From Granulicella cerasi (GTDB taxonomy: Bacteria > Acidobacteriota > Terriglobia > Terriglobales > Acidobacteriaceae), in NCBI RefSeq assembly GCF_025685575.1, contig NZ_JAGSYD010000005.1:124567-188566 (forward strand): a stretch of DNA of 64,000 nt. Reading direction: 5' to 3'. Shown piece by piece: positions 36,060 to 44,609 of this stretch. Positions within the stretch are counted from its first letter, which is position 1, and each line of letters opens with the position of its first letter. Made by a program: the position numbers and the translations under genes. The notes beneath the pieces are model-generated. The model was not told the DNA's origin. It did not search any database and saw nothing but the letters and a program-made list of their open reading frames with translations.

Positions 36060-39000
36060 ATGTCAACCAACTTCGGCTTTCTGCAAAACGAATGGCCGCA
36101 GATTTACGAGTCTGCGGTGAAGGCCGAATCGTTTGCCATTCCTGATCCCGGCACAGCGTGCTTCCATGCGCGGCGCACGCTGGAGCTGGTGATGCACTGG
36201 CTCTATGAGAGCGACAGTCGCCTGCGCCTGCCGTACCAGGACAATCTCGACGCTCTGATCCACGAACCAACCTTCGTCAACGTGGCCGGTTCGCGCATCC
36301 AGACCAAGGCGCAGCTCATCAAGAGCATCGGCAACCGCGCCGTACATGCCGACCGCCGCGTCACCAGCAAGGACGACTCGCTCAACGCCGTGCGCGAGCT
36401 CTTCCACGTCACCTTCTGGATGGCACGCACCTACGCCCGCGGCGCGAAACCAGCCGACACGCTTCAGTTCCTCCCAGTCTTGCTGCCAGCGACCTCGCCA
36501 GTGCCTCCTGCGACGAAGGCGAAGCTGCGGGAGCTGGAGTCCACTCTCGCCGAGAAGGACGCGAAGCTCGCCGAACTGATTACCGGGCAGGCTGCGATGG
36601 ATGCCGAGTTGCAACAGCTTCGCGCCGAGGTAGCCGAGGCCCGCAAGCGTAACGAAGCTGCCGCCGACACCCACGACTACAACGAAGCCGAGACACGCGA
36701 CGCCTTCATCGACATGCTGCTGGCCGAAGCGGGCTGGTCGGGCTTCCAGCATGGCCGCGACATCGAGTACGAAGTGAGCGGTATGCCCTCCGACAGCGGC
36801 GTCGGCTTTGTGGACTATGTGCTGTGGGGCAAGGATGGCAAGCCGCTGGCCTTGGTCGAGGCCAAGCGCACCCGCAAGAGCCCACTCGTGGGCCAGCAGC
36901 AGGCGAAGCTCTATGCCGATTGCCTGGAGGCGAAGTTCGGCCAGCGACCGGTCATCTTCTACACCAACGGCTACGAGCATTGGATATGGGACGACCTTCA
37001 GCATCCTCCGCGCGAAGTGAGCGGCTTTTACACGCACGATGAGTTGGAGCTGTTGGTGCAGCGGAGACAAACGCGTAAGCCGCTCTCGGCCGTGGAGATC
37101 GACTCCAGCATTGTCGAGCGCTACTACCAGACCCGCGCCATTCGGAAAGTAGCCGAACGATTCGCGACGGACAAACAACGCAAGTCGCTGCTGGTGATGG
37201 CGACCGGTTCCGGCAAAACCCGCACCGTCATCGCACTCTGCGACCTGTTGATGAAGGCCGGGTGGGTAAAGCGTGTGCTCTTCCTCGCCGACCGTGTGGC
37301 ACTGGTGAAGCAGGCCGCGAACGCTTTCAAGGAGCATCTGCCCGCATCGTCGCCAGTGAATCTGGTTTCGGAAAAAAGCGAGAGCGGACGCGTCTATATC
37401 TCGACCTACCCGACGATGATGAACCTCATCGACCATAAGCGCGAGGACGGCACGCGGCGCTTCGGCACGGGCTACTTCGACCTGATCGTGGTGGATGAAG
37501 CGCACCGCTCGATCTACCAGAAGTACGGCGCGATCTTCGACTACTTCGATTCGTATCTCGTCGGCCTGACCGCCACCCCAAAGGACGAAGTCGATCGCAA
37601 CACCTATCGCCTGTTTGCGCTCGAAGATGGCGTACCCACAGACGAGTATTCGCTGGACGACGCCATCAAGGACAAGTTCCTGGTGCCACCCAAGGCTGTC
37701 TCTGTCCCGCTGAAGTTTCAGCGGGAAGGTATCAAGTACAACGAACTCAGCGAAGAGGAAAAAGATCAGTGGGACGCGCTCGAATGGGATGAAGAAGGCG
37801 AAGTCCCCGACCAGGTAAATGCCGCCGACGTAAACAACTGGCTCTTCAACAGAGACACTGTGGACAAGGTGCTTCAGCACTTGATGGAAAAGGGTGAGAA
37901 GGTGGCTGGGCGCGAGCGGCTGGGTAAGACGATCATCTTCGCCAAGAACCACGAGCACGCAGAATTCATAGCCAAACGCTTCGATGAGAACTATCCGGAA
38001 TATGCTGGTCATTTCGCGCGCGTCATCGACTTCAAGGTGACGTACGCACAGAGCCTAATCGACAACTTCTCGCAGCCGGAGAAGGCGCCGCATATCGCTA
38101 TCTCGGTAGACATGCTGGATACAGGCATCGACGTGCCTGAAGTGGTGAACCTTGTCTTCTTCAAGCTGGTGCGCTCGAAAACGAAGTTCTGGCAGATGGT
38201 CGGGCGCGGAACACGTTTGTCGAGAGACCTGTTTGCCCCGGGCAAAGACAAGCAGTTCTTCTACATCTTCGACTTCTGCCAAAACCTGGAGTTCTTCAGC
38301 CAGAGCCCCGAGACGACAAACGGCTCTACTGCCGACTCATTGAGCAAGAAGCTCTTCATCAATCGACTCGACTTGTTGGCCGCGATAGAGAACGTACTCG
38401 CCCACGAGATTCCAGAGAATCTCGAAGCAGAAAGAGCTCTGCGTGCAGATATCGCAGCAAGGTTGCAACGTGAAGTCGCTGCGATGACCTTGGAGAACTT
38501 TCTCGTGCGCCCGCACCGGCGACTGGTGGAACTCTTCGCGAATCCCGAGGCGTGGGAGTCGCTCACAGAAGAGGACCGCACGGCCTTGAGCCGCGAGGTT
38601 GCCGGGCTACCATCCGCGCTGCCGACAGAGACTCCTGAGGCCAAGCAGTTCGATCTCCTTATGCTGAGAATGCAGTTGACGCTCTTACGCGGCGAACCCG
38701 GCTTCGAACGAATGCGTGAAAACGTCCAGACCATAGCTCGCCTGCTTGAGTCTCAGGTAGCGATCCCGGCAGTGGCTGCGAAACTTATTCTCATTCAAGA
38801 GATTCAGTCCTCGCCATTTTGGGAGGACGTGAATGTTGTCGCGCTGGAGCAAGTGCGTAAGGGGTTGCGCGATCTCGTTCAATTCATCGAGCGGCGTCGC
38901 CGCGCCACGGTCATCACCGATTTTGAAGATGAAATCCGCGAAGGCTCCACGATTGCATTGCCGGGTACATCCATTGGTGTGGACATGGATAAGGTTCGAG

Positions 39001-39458
39001 ATAAGGCGCAGGCTTTCCTGCGAAAGCATGAGAACGATCCCGTCCTGCATAAGCTGCGCTTCAACGAAGCGCTGACTCCCGAAGATCTGGAAGAGTTGGA
39101 GAGGATATTTACGGCAGAGGGTAGCACTCTTGAAGAGATCGACGCCGTGAAGAAGGAAACACAGAGCCTCGGTCTATTTGTAAGGTCGCTGGTTGGATTG
39201 GACCGAGAGGCGGCAAAGATGGCCCTTTCGCAATTCACGCAATCAGGGACGCTGACTGCAAACCAGATGGAGTTTGTGAACTTGATCGTGAACCACTTGG
39301 CGACCCGCGGTGTGATCGAACTGGGTCGCCTCTATGAAAGCCCGTTCACCGACGTACATTCATCCGGGCTCGATGGACTCTTCAAGGAAGAATCGACCCT
39401 GGCTTTGCTTACGGCATTGAAGGCGGTTCGACAGAATGCGATGGGGATGCCGAATTAA
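36060..39458 (+). CDS. hsdR: Type I restriction endonuclease subunit HsdR (EcoEI-like)
   Basis: A 1132-aa motor/nuclease subunit. Residues about 1-125 resemble DUF4145; a coiled coil follows (about 155-205). The HsdR_N nuclease region (GFVDYVLWGKDGKPLALVEAKR, about 250-270) has the D...ExK residues. A DEAD-box translocase has motif I MATGSGKTRT (about 380) and motif II VVDEAHRS (about 478), and there is an EcoEI_R_C-type C-terminus. It cuts DNA lacking the methylation laid down by HsdM-HsdS. It starts 2 bp after hsdS, so hsdMSR forms one operon. Confidence 0.94.
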   Translation: MSTNFGFLQNEWPQIYESAVKAESFAIPDPGTACFHARRTLELVMHWLYESDSRLRLPYQDNLDALIHEPTFVNVAGSRIQTKAQLIKSIGNRAVHADRRVTSKDDSLNAVRELFHVTFWMARTYARGAKPADTLQFLPVLLPATSPVPPATKAKLRELESTLAEKDAKLAELITGQAAMDAELQQLRAEVAEARKRNEAAADTHDYNEAETRDAFIDMLLAEAGWSGFQHGRDIEYEVSGMPSDSGVGFVDYVLWGKDGKPLALVEAKRTRKSPLVGQQQAKLYADCLEAKFGQRPVIFYTNGYEHWIWDDLQHPPREVSGFYTHDELELLVQRRQTRKPLSAVEIDSSIVERYYQTRAIRKVAERFATDKQRKSLLVMATGSGKTRTVIALCDLLMKAGWVKRVLFLADRVALVKQAANAFKEHLPASSPVNLVSEKSESGRVYISTYPTMMNLIDHKREDGTRRFGTGYFDLIVVDEAHRSIYQKYGAIFDYFDSYLVGLTATPKDEVDRNTYRLFALEDGVPTDEYSLDDAIKDKFLVPPKAVSVPLKFQREGIKYNELSEEEKDQWDALEWDEEGEVPDQVNAADVNNWLFNRDTVDKVLQHLMEKGEKVAGRERLGKTIIFAKNHEHAEFIAKRFDENYPEYAGHFARVIDFKVTYAQSLIDNFSQPEKAPHIAISVDMLDTGIDVPEVVNLVFFKLVRSKTKFWQMVGRGTRLSRDLFAPGKDKQFFYIFDFCQNLEFFSQSPETTNGSTADSLSKKLFINRLDLLAAIENVLAHEIPENLEAERALRADIAARLQREVAAMTLENFLVRPHRRLVELFANPEAWESLTEEDRTALSREVAGLPSALPTETPEAKQFDLLMLRMQLTLLRGEPGFERMRENVQTIARLLESQVAIPAVAAKLILIQEIQSSPFWEDVNVVALEQVRKGLRDLVQFIERRRRATVITDFEDEIREGSTIALPGTSIGVDMDKVRDKAQAFLRKHENDPVLHKLRFNEALTPEDLEELERIFTAEGSTLEEIDAVKKETQSLGLFVRSLVGLDREAAKMALSQFTQSGTLTANQMEFVNLIVNHLATRGVIELGRLYESPFTDVHSSGLDGLFKEESTLALLTALKAVRQNAMGMPN

Positions 39459-39763
39459 GCTGGCGTCTCCATGACGCGGCATATTTCGCGCGCTTTCTCG
39501 TCTGCTGCGCCTCTACTGGCGGCGAGATCTGAAATGGAACGACGTCAACGGGCACGCTCACCTGAGTTTGCGATGCAGGCCTCCGAAACCGCTCGAGCGA
39601 TGCCCCCGCCGGAAGACTCAGGACCAAGGCTCCGCATGCAGCGAGCGGAAACCATATCTTCAGTACGTAGGACTTGAAGTTGTGGACGAGGTAGTCGCGT
39701 TTGCGGGCACGCTCTTGCCGCAGGATGTCGAGCTTCGGGTCTCTGCCCGGTGTTGACGGAAGT
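39459..39763. other. 305-bp gap after hsdR with a possible degraded membrane ORF
   Basis: The minus strand is open from 39852 to 39409. It encodes a hydrophobic stretch (VLKIWFPLAACGALVLSLPAG) flanked by basic residues, which might be the remains of a single-pass membrane protein, for example LRQERARKRDYLVHNFKSY followed by that helix. No ribosome-binding site or plausible start was found, the end overlaps hsdR, and the start side runs into the right repeat. I regard it as a fragment or chance frame. Confidence 0.3.
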
Positions 39764-39901
39764 GGCCACCAGAAGACCTTCACTCTTGAAGGTCTTCTGG
39801 TGTGTTTTACGTCCCCACTTCCAACTTCAATGGCTCTCAAAGACCAGCCCAATCACCTGGATCTTTTGCCTTGCGCTTGGAGTCCGTCATCGCTCGTCCA
39901 T
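39764..39901. repeat. Right direct repeat flanking the defence cassette
   Basis: Second copy of the repeat at 28171-28308, same orientation. On the minus strand it still encodes the integrase tail GRAMTDSKRKAK, after which the frame is lost (DPGDWAGL), so the tail has diverged by small indels. Its left part contains a perfect hairpin (39769-39800). Confidence 0.85.
39769..39800. terminator. Perfect 14-bp hairpin in the right repeat
   Basis: CCAGAAGACCTTCA-CTCT-TGAAGGTCTTCTGG: a perfect 14-bp stem with a 4-base loop, followed by TGTGTTTT. It is a good rho-independent terminator for transcripts leaving the hsd operon and is homologous to the hairpin at 28179-28204. Confidence 0.75.
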
Positions 39902-39945
39902 TGCCTGTTATTCCAGCTCGACCGTGAGCGCTTCGGCGATTTCTC

Positions 39946-40545
39946 TCAGCTCGATTGTCGCTTTTTCGAGGGGTGTTTCTGAGGCAGATCATTGCTTGTC
40001 TGAGATGTGAGGATGGCACTCGCGATGATGTGAAAGAGCTGATCGGCCCGTGGTGCGAAGGAGGGTTGATCGACAGCCCAGCCGAGCGCTGTCATCAGGG
40101 CGAACAGATCATCTCCATTCATATCCGCACGCGCCGTTCCGGCCTTCTGCGCACGAAGCAGAAGCCTGGCGCTCGCGGAATGAATCGCTGCGCAGGAAGC
40201 ATAGAGAGCAGAGTCAGCATTCGTGTGCGCAGAGGCCATGAGCGTGACAACGCCCTTATAGCTCTGAACGAACTCCACCCATTCGCGAAGCCACGACACG
40301 AGCGCCTCTTCCGGCGCACTGGCCGTTTCAAGTTCCTTTGCTTTGTGCGTCAGCGCATCCAGGTTCGTGCAGAGTAGGGCTTCGTAGAGGGCTTCTCGCG
40401 TCGGAAAGTGACGAAGAAGCGTAGCCAGGCCAACACCGGAACGACGCGCGATATCGCGCATGGATGCACTGCTGCCCTGCTCCGTCAGGACCTCTCGGGC
40501 CACTGCAAGCACCTGGCTGTAATTTTTTCTGGCGTCGGCGCGCAT
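39946..40545 (-). CDS. TetR-family transcriptional repressor
   Basis: A 199-aa regulator with an N-terminal TetR helix-turn-helix (LTEQGSSASMRDIARRSGVGLATLLRHFPTREALYEALL) and a helical ligand domain. The C-terminal part SALYASCAAIHSASARLLLRAQKAG resembles TetR members linked to oxidoreductase genes. It is divergent from the SDR gene. A perfect palindrome and a second imperfect copy lie in the shared promoter (40560-40608). The ligand is unknown. Confidence 0.92.
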   Translation of the reverse strand: MRADARKNYSQVLAVAREVLTEQGSSASMRDIARRSGVGLATLLRHFPTREALYEALLCTNLDALTHKAKELETASAPEEALVSWLREWVEFVQSYKGVVTLMASAHTNADSALYASCAAIHSASARLLLRAQKAGTARADMNGDDLFALMTALGWAVDQPSFAPRADQLFHIIASAILTSQTSNDLPQKHPSKKRQSS

Positions 40546-40551
40546 AGCTCC

Positions 40552-40608
40552 TTGACAAATGGATCACTGATCCACATACTGAGGTTGTGCATGTGGATCA
40601 CTGCTCCA
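40552..40608 (+). promoter_or_regulatory. SDR promoter with two TetR-type operators
   Basis: A near-consensus promoter: TTGACA (40552-40557), 17-bp spacer, CATACT (40575-40580). The spacer contains the perfect palindrome TGGATCA-C-TGATCCA (40560-40574). A second copy with one mismatch, TGGATCA-C-TGCTCCA (40594-40608), lies over the expected start of transcription, centre to centre 34 bp away. A bound repressor would block RNA polymerase. Confidence 0.8.
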
Positions 40609-40681
40609 GATGCTTTCTGAATCATACATTCCCTGCCTGATTCAGGAAACACAAGAAGAGCAGCGATCAGAGGAAGTCATC

Positions 40682-41434
40682 ATGGGAAAGCTTGAAGGAA
40701 AAGTTGCAGTCATTACGGGCGGAAGCAGCGGGATTGGTTTGGCCACAGCGAAGCGCTTCGTTGAAGAAGGTGCGCACGTCGTGATCACCGGCCGCCGCGA
40801 GAAAGAACTCCAGGACGCCGCGGCCTCGATCAAGACAAACGTCACGGCAGTTCTTGGCGACGTGGCGCGTCTCGAAGATCTGGACCGTCTTTACGCCATC
40901 GTGAAAGAAAAGCACGGTCACATCGACATTCTCTTCGCGAACGCGGGTGCGGGCACGATTGCGCCACTGGCAGTCGCTTCAGAGTCCCATTTCGACCAGA
41001 CCTTCGACGTCAACGTAAAGGGCATGTTCTTCACGGTGCAGAAGGCGCTGCCTCTCTTCAACGACGGCGGCTCGATCATTTTGAACTCTTCCGTCTCGAA
41101 CGTGAAGGGGCTTGCTGGGTTCACCGCCTATGCTGCAAGCAAGGCGGCGGTGCGCAACTTTGCGCGCGGCTGGACGATGGAACTTTTAGGCCGCAAGATC
41201 CGCGTGAATTGCATGAGCCCCGGCGCTATCGAGACTCCGGCGTTAGAGACGACGACAGGCCTTACGGCAGAACAGGCCAAGCAGGCTGCCGAGCAGTTCA
41301 CCACGATGATTCCGATGGCTCGCCGCGGCAAGCCCGAGGAGATCGCGGCGGCTGTCACGTTCCTCGCTTCCGACGAAAGCTCCTACATCACCGGGATCGA
41401 TCTCCCTGTTGATGGAGGCATGGCGCAGGTCTAA
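40682..41434 (+). CDS. Short-chain dehydrogenase/reductase (SDR), first paralogue
   Basis: A 250-aa classical SDR: cofactor motif TGGSSGIG (about 12-19), NAG in FANAGAGT, catalytic Ser in LNSSVSN, and YAASK as the YxxxK pair, then SPGAIETP. I chose ATG 40682, behind an AGGAA site, over an upstream ATG at 40610. The first 29 bases are identical to those of the second SDR gene at 42607. The double operator upstream and the divergent TetR gene indicate repression until a ligand is present. The substrate is unknown. Confidence 0.92.
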   Translation: MGKLEGKVAVITGGSSGIGLATAKRFVEEGAHVVITGRREKELQDAAASIKTNVTAVLGDVARLEDLDRLYAIVKEKHGHIDILFANAGAGTIAPLAVASESHFDQTFDVNVKGMFFTVQKALPLFNDGGSIILNSSVSNVKGLAGFTAYAASKAAVRNFARGWTMELLGRKIRVNCMSPGAIETPALETTTGLTAEQAKQAAEQFTTMIPMARRGKPEEIAAAVTFLASDESSYITGIDLPVDGGMAQV

Positions 41435-41443
41435 CGCTGGCGC

Positions 41444-41477
41444 GGTCCTGTGCCTGGCATGAGCCAGTCGCAGGACC
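41444..41477. terminator. Bidirectional hairpin between SDR and AraC genes
   Basis: Outer stem GGTCCTG/CAGGACC and inner stem CTGGC-ATGA-GCCAG form a long imperfect hairpin in the 49-bp gap between the convergent SDR and AraC genes. Confidence 0.6.
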
Positions 41478-41483
41478 TGCGAC

Positions 41484-42485
41484 TCATCGGCCTATCGCTT
41501 CAACAGAATCGGAAGCATCGCGACCATCAAAGCCACGTTTGAGGAATTCCCCGGTGTTAGCGCCGACCACTCGTTTGAACGCCTTGCTGAAGGCCGCATC
41601 GGACTCGTAACCGACCAACCGGGCAACATCGATGAGCTTTTTGTCGCGCTGCTCGAGTAACTGCATCGCCTTTTGCATACGCCACGCAGTCACATATTCC
41701 AGCGGTGTTTGTCCCAAGACTTCTTTGAACCGTGCAGCGAAGGCGGAGCGAGACATCCCTGCCACTTCTGCAAGAGATTCGACCGTCCAAGGTGTGTCCA
41801 CACTCTTGTGGATCGCGGTGAGGGCGGTACCCAGTTGAATGTCGAAAACGGCACGAAGCCATCCTTTGTTTCGCTCTGGTTCCGAAGCGATATGCGCTCG
41901 GAGAATCTGGATGAAGAGAACCTCCGCGAGCCGTGTCGAAACGACTCCCGATCCCGGTGCCAGCTCGGCCATTTCAGACGCCAGCGCCTGAAGCGTGTTG
42001 TGAAGAGCAAGAGTACGAACCTGGTCCGACTTGATCAGGATGAAGTTCGGCAAGAGTTGGGAGATTGGCCTCAAGCTGGCGCGATCAAAACGGAAGGAGC
42101 CACACACGATCGTGGTCGGGGCGCCACCGCCACCATAATGAGCGACTTCGTTTACCACGGTAGCGGCAACCTCGCCAAAGGTGGACCGCGGACGTGTTCG
42201 TGGGCTGTCGCTCATAACGATCGAGGTGTTATGGCCGAGGAGGAAGCAGTCGCCGCCGGTGAGGGGGATCGGATCGGAAACACCTTCCACCTTGAGCCAG
42301 CAGTTGCCACGCGCCAGCATCGCGAAGTGAACGACGTCCGTCTGTGGATCTGTTTTGCCTGATCGCGGAACCCGCTTCTCTGCTGGCTTTTCGTGGACCA
42401 AGCCCCACGGGGCAGTAGCTTCCAGTCTGTGCTGACCGAAGGCTGTAACGTGCATCGTTCTGAAGATATCGCTGATCGGATCCAC
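41484..42485 (-). CDS. AraC-family regulator with cupin-type N-terminal domain
   Basis: A 333-aa regulator: an N-terminal cupin-like sensing domain (about 1-190) and a C-terminal pair of helix-turn-helix motifs (WTVESLAEVAGMSRSAFAARFKEVLG, then LIDVARLVGYESDAAFSKAFKRVVG). This type often controls a divergent SDR or other reductase gene; here an SDR gene begins 122 bp away on the opposite strand. The ligand is not evident. Confidence 0.9.
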   Translation of the reverse strand: MDPISDIFRTMHVTAFGQHRLEATAPWGLVHEKPAEKRVPRSGKTDPQTDVVHFAMLARGNCWLKVEGVSDPIPLTGGDCFLLGHNTSIVMSDSPRTRPRSTFGEVAATVVNEVAHYGGGGAPTTIVCGSFRFDRASLRPISQLLPNFILIKSDQVRTLALHNTLQALASEMAELAPGSGVVSTRLAEVLFIQILRAHIASEPERNKGWLRAVFDIQLGTALTAIHKSVDTPWTVESLAEVAGMSRSAFAARFKEVLGQTPLEYVTAWRMQKAMQLLEQRDKKLIDVARLVGYESDAAFSKAFKRVVGANTGEFLKRGFDGRDASDSVEAIGR

Positions 42486-42606
42486 GCACTACTCCCTGAT
42501 CTGGACGAACGGACAAAATCTATGGACGCTGGAGCAGTTCGCGTCCAGCTACAAAGCACTCTATTCCTCTGTAGTGGATGCTGGACATCCACCGAAGGGA
42601 GCACAT

Positions 42607-43341
42607 ATGGGAAAGCTTGAAGGAAAAGTTGCAGTGATCACGGGTGGCACGGACGGCATGGCATTGGCCAGCGCCAAGCTGTTTGTGGAGGAGGGTGCCT
42701 ACGTGTTCATCACGGGGCGCAAGCAAGAGACGCTCGATAAGGCGGTAAAGCTGATTGGCCGGAACGTGACCGGTGTCCAAGGTGACGCGGCCAACCTCGA
42801 GGATCTTGATCGCCTGTTCGAGACCGTCAAGCGGGAGAAGGGCAAGATCGATGTCCTCTTCGCGAGCGCAGGCATCGGCGAACCCGTTCCCCTCGGACAG
42901 ATCACAGAAGAGCACTTCGATATGACGTTCGACCTGAACGTGCGCGGCACCCTCTTCACGGTGCAGAAAGCGCTGCCGCTCTTCAACGATGGCGGATCGA
43001 TCTTCATGACCGGATCGAACGCTGCGGCGAAGGGGTTTCCCGGCTTCGGCGTGTACGCGGCGAGCAAGCTGGCGTTGCGGTCGTTCGCTCGTACCTGGCT
43101 AAACGAGCTCAAAGAACGGAAGATCCGCGTGAACCTGTTGGTTCCGGGCGCGATTGCCACAACGATGCAGGAATCCGTTCTCACTCCGGAAGCGAAACAG
43201 TACTTCGAGTCCCTGATCCCGCGGGGATCGATGGGGCAACCTGAGGAAGTGGCGACCGTCGCGCTGTTCCTTGCTTCGAACGATTCGAGCTTTGTGAACG
43301 GGCAGGAGTTGTTCGTCGACGGCGGAATGACGGCTATCTAA
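42607..43341 (+). CDS. Short-chain dehydrogenase/reductase (SDR), second paralogue
   Basis: A 244-aa SDR with cofactor motif TGGTDGMALA (an altered TGxxxGxG, the last Gly being Ala), catalytic region MTGSNAA and YAASK, and VPGAIAT. I chose ATG 42607, with a GAAGGGAG site upstream. It is a close paralogue of the gene at 40682: the opening 29 bases are identical and the mid-part is strongly conserved. It probably answers to the divergent AraC regulator rather than TetR. Confidence 0.9.
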   Translation: MGKLEGKVAVITGGTDGMALASAKLFVEEGAYVFITGRKQETLDKAVKLIGRNVTGVQGDAANLEDLDRLFETVKREKGKIDVLFASAGIGEPVPLGQITEEHFDMTFDLNVRGTLFTVQKALPLFNDGGSIFMTGSNAAAKGFPGFGVYAASKLALRSFARTWLNELKERKIRVNLLVPGAIATTMQESVLTPEAKQYFESLIPRGSMGQPEEVATVALFLASNDSSFVNGQELFVDGGMTAI

Positions 43342-43362
43342 ACGTCTGTCCGCCTGTTCGTT

Positions 43363-43392
43363 GCTGACCTCTCGTTGCTTCGGGAGGTCAGC
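43363..43392 (+). terminator. Hairpin after the second SDR gene
   Basis: GCTGACCTC and GAGGTCAGC form a perfect 9-bp stem around a 12-base loop, 21 bp after the SDR stop. There is no clear T-run, so termination strength is uncertain. Confidence 0.5.
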
Positions 43393-43458
43393 CGCCACTG
43401 AATCTAAGTTCCGGCCTTCTAAGGCTGGGGATTTAACTCAACCGCAACTGGAGACATC

Positions 43459-44061
43459 ATGAGCTACGCAATCGTAGGATTTGGAAAGATCGGCCAGGCA
43501 CTGGCCCATGCCTTCGCCCGGAAGAACATCGACGTGACTGTCGCGAGCCGGCGGTCGCCCGAAGAGTTGGCGCCGCAGGCTCGAGCGATTGGCCCAACCG
43601 TAACCGCCGGGGCGCTACAAGAAGCACTCAAGGCCGACATCATCTTCCTCGCGGTCTTATTCGATCAACATGCTGCCGTTGCCAAGGCACTCCCGAATTG
43701 GGATGGCAAAACGATCATCGATGTGACGAACGCCTTTGGTGTGGCTCCAGAAGATCTGGATGGGCTCCCTTCTTCCGCCTTCGTGGCGAAAGCCTTCACC
43801 GGCGCGAAGCTCGTCAAGGGCTTCAATCACCTGGGTGCAGCCAAACTGGCAACCGATCCGGTCATAGAAGGCGGCCACCGCGTCGTCTTCTTGTCGAGCG
43901 ATGACGAAGATGCGGTCCCGGCTATTGATGCGTTGGCAAGAGAACTTGGCTTCGCTCCCGTCAAGCTCGGCAAGCTCAGCGAGGGTGGCGCGCTCGTGCA
44001 CGCACGAGGCCAAGTCTGGGGTCCGCTCATCTTTCAGGACTTGTTCAAGAAGCAGCAGTAA
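43459..44061 (+). CDS. NAD(P)-binding oxidoreductase of the F420-dependent reductase-like family
   Basis: A 200-aa Rossmann-fold protein: YAIVGFGKIGQALAHAFARK (dinucleotide motif), then TVASRR, where the arginines suggest NADP preference, IIFLAVLFDQH, DVTNAFG and VKGFNHLGA. This family (F420_oxidored/NpdG-like) includes many enzymes that do not use F420. It probably forms an operon with the SnoaL-like gene 44 bp downstream. Confidence 0.82.
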   Translation: MSYAIVGFGKIGQALAHAFARKNIDVTVASRRSPEELAPQARAIGPTVTAGALQEALKADIIFLAVLFDQHAAVAKALPNWDGKTIIDVTNAFGVAPEDLDGLPSSAFVAKAFTGAKLVKGFNHLGAAKLATDPVIEGGHRVVFLSSDDEDAVPAIDALARELGFAPVKLGKLSEGGALVHARGQVWGPLIFQDLFKKQQ

Positions 44062-44105
44062 CGATCTTCCCCCCAAGCTGACACCGATGAAAGAAGGAGA
44101 TTCAG

Positions 44106-44501
44106 ATGAGCATTGAGGACAATGTGCAGGCTGTGAAGGATTTCTTCGCAGCAATCGGCAGCGGCGATAAGGAACGAGTGTTGGCCTTAGTCGCCGAAGA
44201 TTTCGAGTGGATTATTCCCGGCGAGGGCTGGCCCTTGGCCGGTACGCACCGCGGGCACGCCGGACTGGCGAAGGTGCTCGAAAAAGCCTCAAAGGAAGTC
44301 GAGATGACCTACCCCAAGCCTCCTGAATTTGTAGCTCAAGGAGACAGAGTGTTAGTCATCGGCGTCGCTACCGGCAGGATCAAAGCCACGAACAAAACCT
44401 TCAAGGACGACTGGGTCTTCGACATCACGGTTCGCAACGGCAAGCTGACGAAGATCCGTGAATATATCGATACGCAGGCCCTGGCAAAGGCCTCGGCATG
44501 A
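44106..44501 (+). CDS. SnoaL/NTF2-like protein
   Basis: A 131-aa NTF2-fold protein (NVQAVKDFFAAIGSGDKERVLALVAEDFEWIIPG, then GHAGLAKVLEKASKEV and ending FDITVRNGKLTKIREYIDTQALAKA). This is the layout of the SnoaL-like and limonene-1,2-epoxide-hydrolase-like group. Members are small hydrolases, cyclases or binding proteins. The specific activity cannot be read. An AAGAAGGAG-like site precedes ATG 44106. Confidence 0.85.
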   Translation: MSIEDNVQAVKDFFAAIGSGDKERVLALVAEDFEWIIPGEGWPLAGTHRGHAGLAKVLEKASKEVEMTYPKPPEFVAQGDRVLVIGVATGRIKATNKTFKDDWVFDITVRNGKLTKIREYIDTQALAKASA

Positions 44502-44580
44502 GTCGACCAATGAGAGTGCTTCGAGGAAGTCATGAGAGCGAAGCGTCTTGGACAAGTAGGAATCAACAACAGCACGTTAG

Positions 44581-44609
44581 AAGAGCCGACGCAGTCATCG
44601 TCGGCTCTT
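44581..44609 (+). terminator. Rho-independent-type terminator
   Basis: AAGAGCCGACG-CAGTCAT-CGTCGGCTCTT: a perfect 11-bp stem with a 7-base loop, followed by TCACATTTTCT. It ends the operon of the oxidoreductase and SnoaL-like genes. Confidence 0.8.

Larger units (their letters stand above)
28171..39901. mobile_element. Putative defence cassette bounded by integrase-tail repeats
   Basis: An 11.7-kb segment between two direct repeats, each derived from an integrase 3' end, immediately downstream of the initiator tRNA. It holds the helicase-nuclease gene and a complete type I restriction-modification operon. The layout suggests an integrated element whose integrase decayed; recombination between the repeats could delete the cassette. 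I found no copy of the tRNA 3' end at the right side, so tRNA-site integration is not shown. Confidence 0.55.

Noticed and set aside
36063..38012. 649-codon open frame on the minus strand inside hsdR
   Set aside because: It is exactly antisense to the conserved HsdR nuclease and helicase motifs and has a biased composition typical of a frame opposite a high-GC gene. No domain or ribosome-binding site was seen.
40610..40681. Longer start for the first SDR gene
   Set aside because: It would begin just after the second operator, at the expected transcript start; the family N-terminus MGKLEGKVAVITGG starts at 40682 with its own ribosome-binding site.
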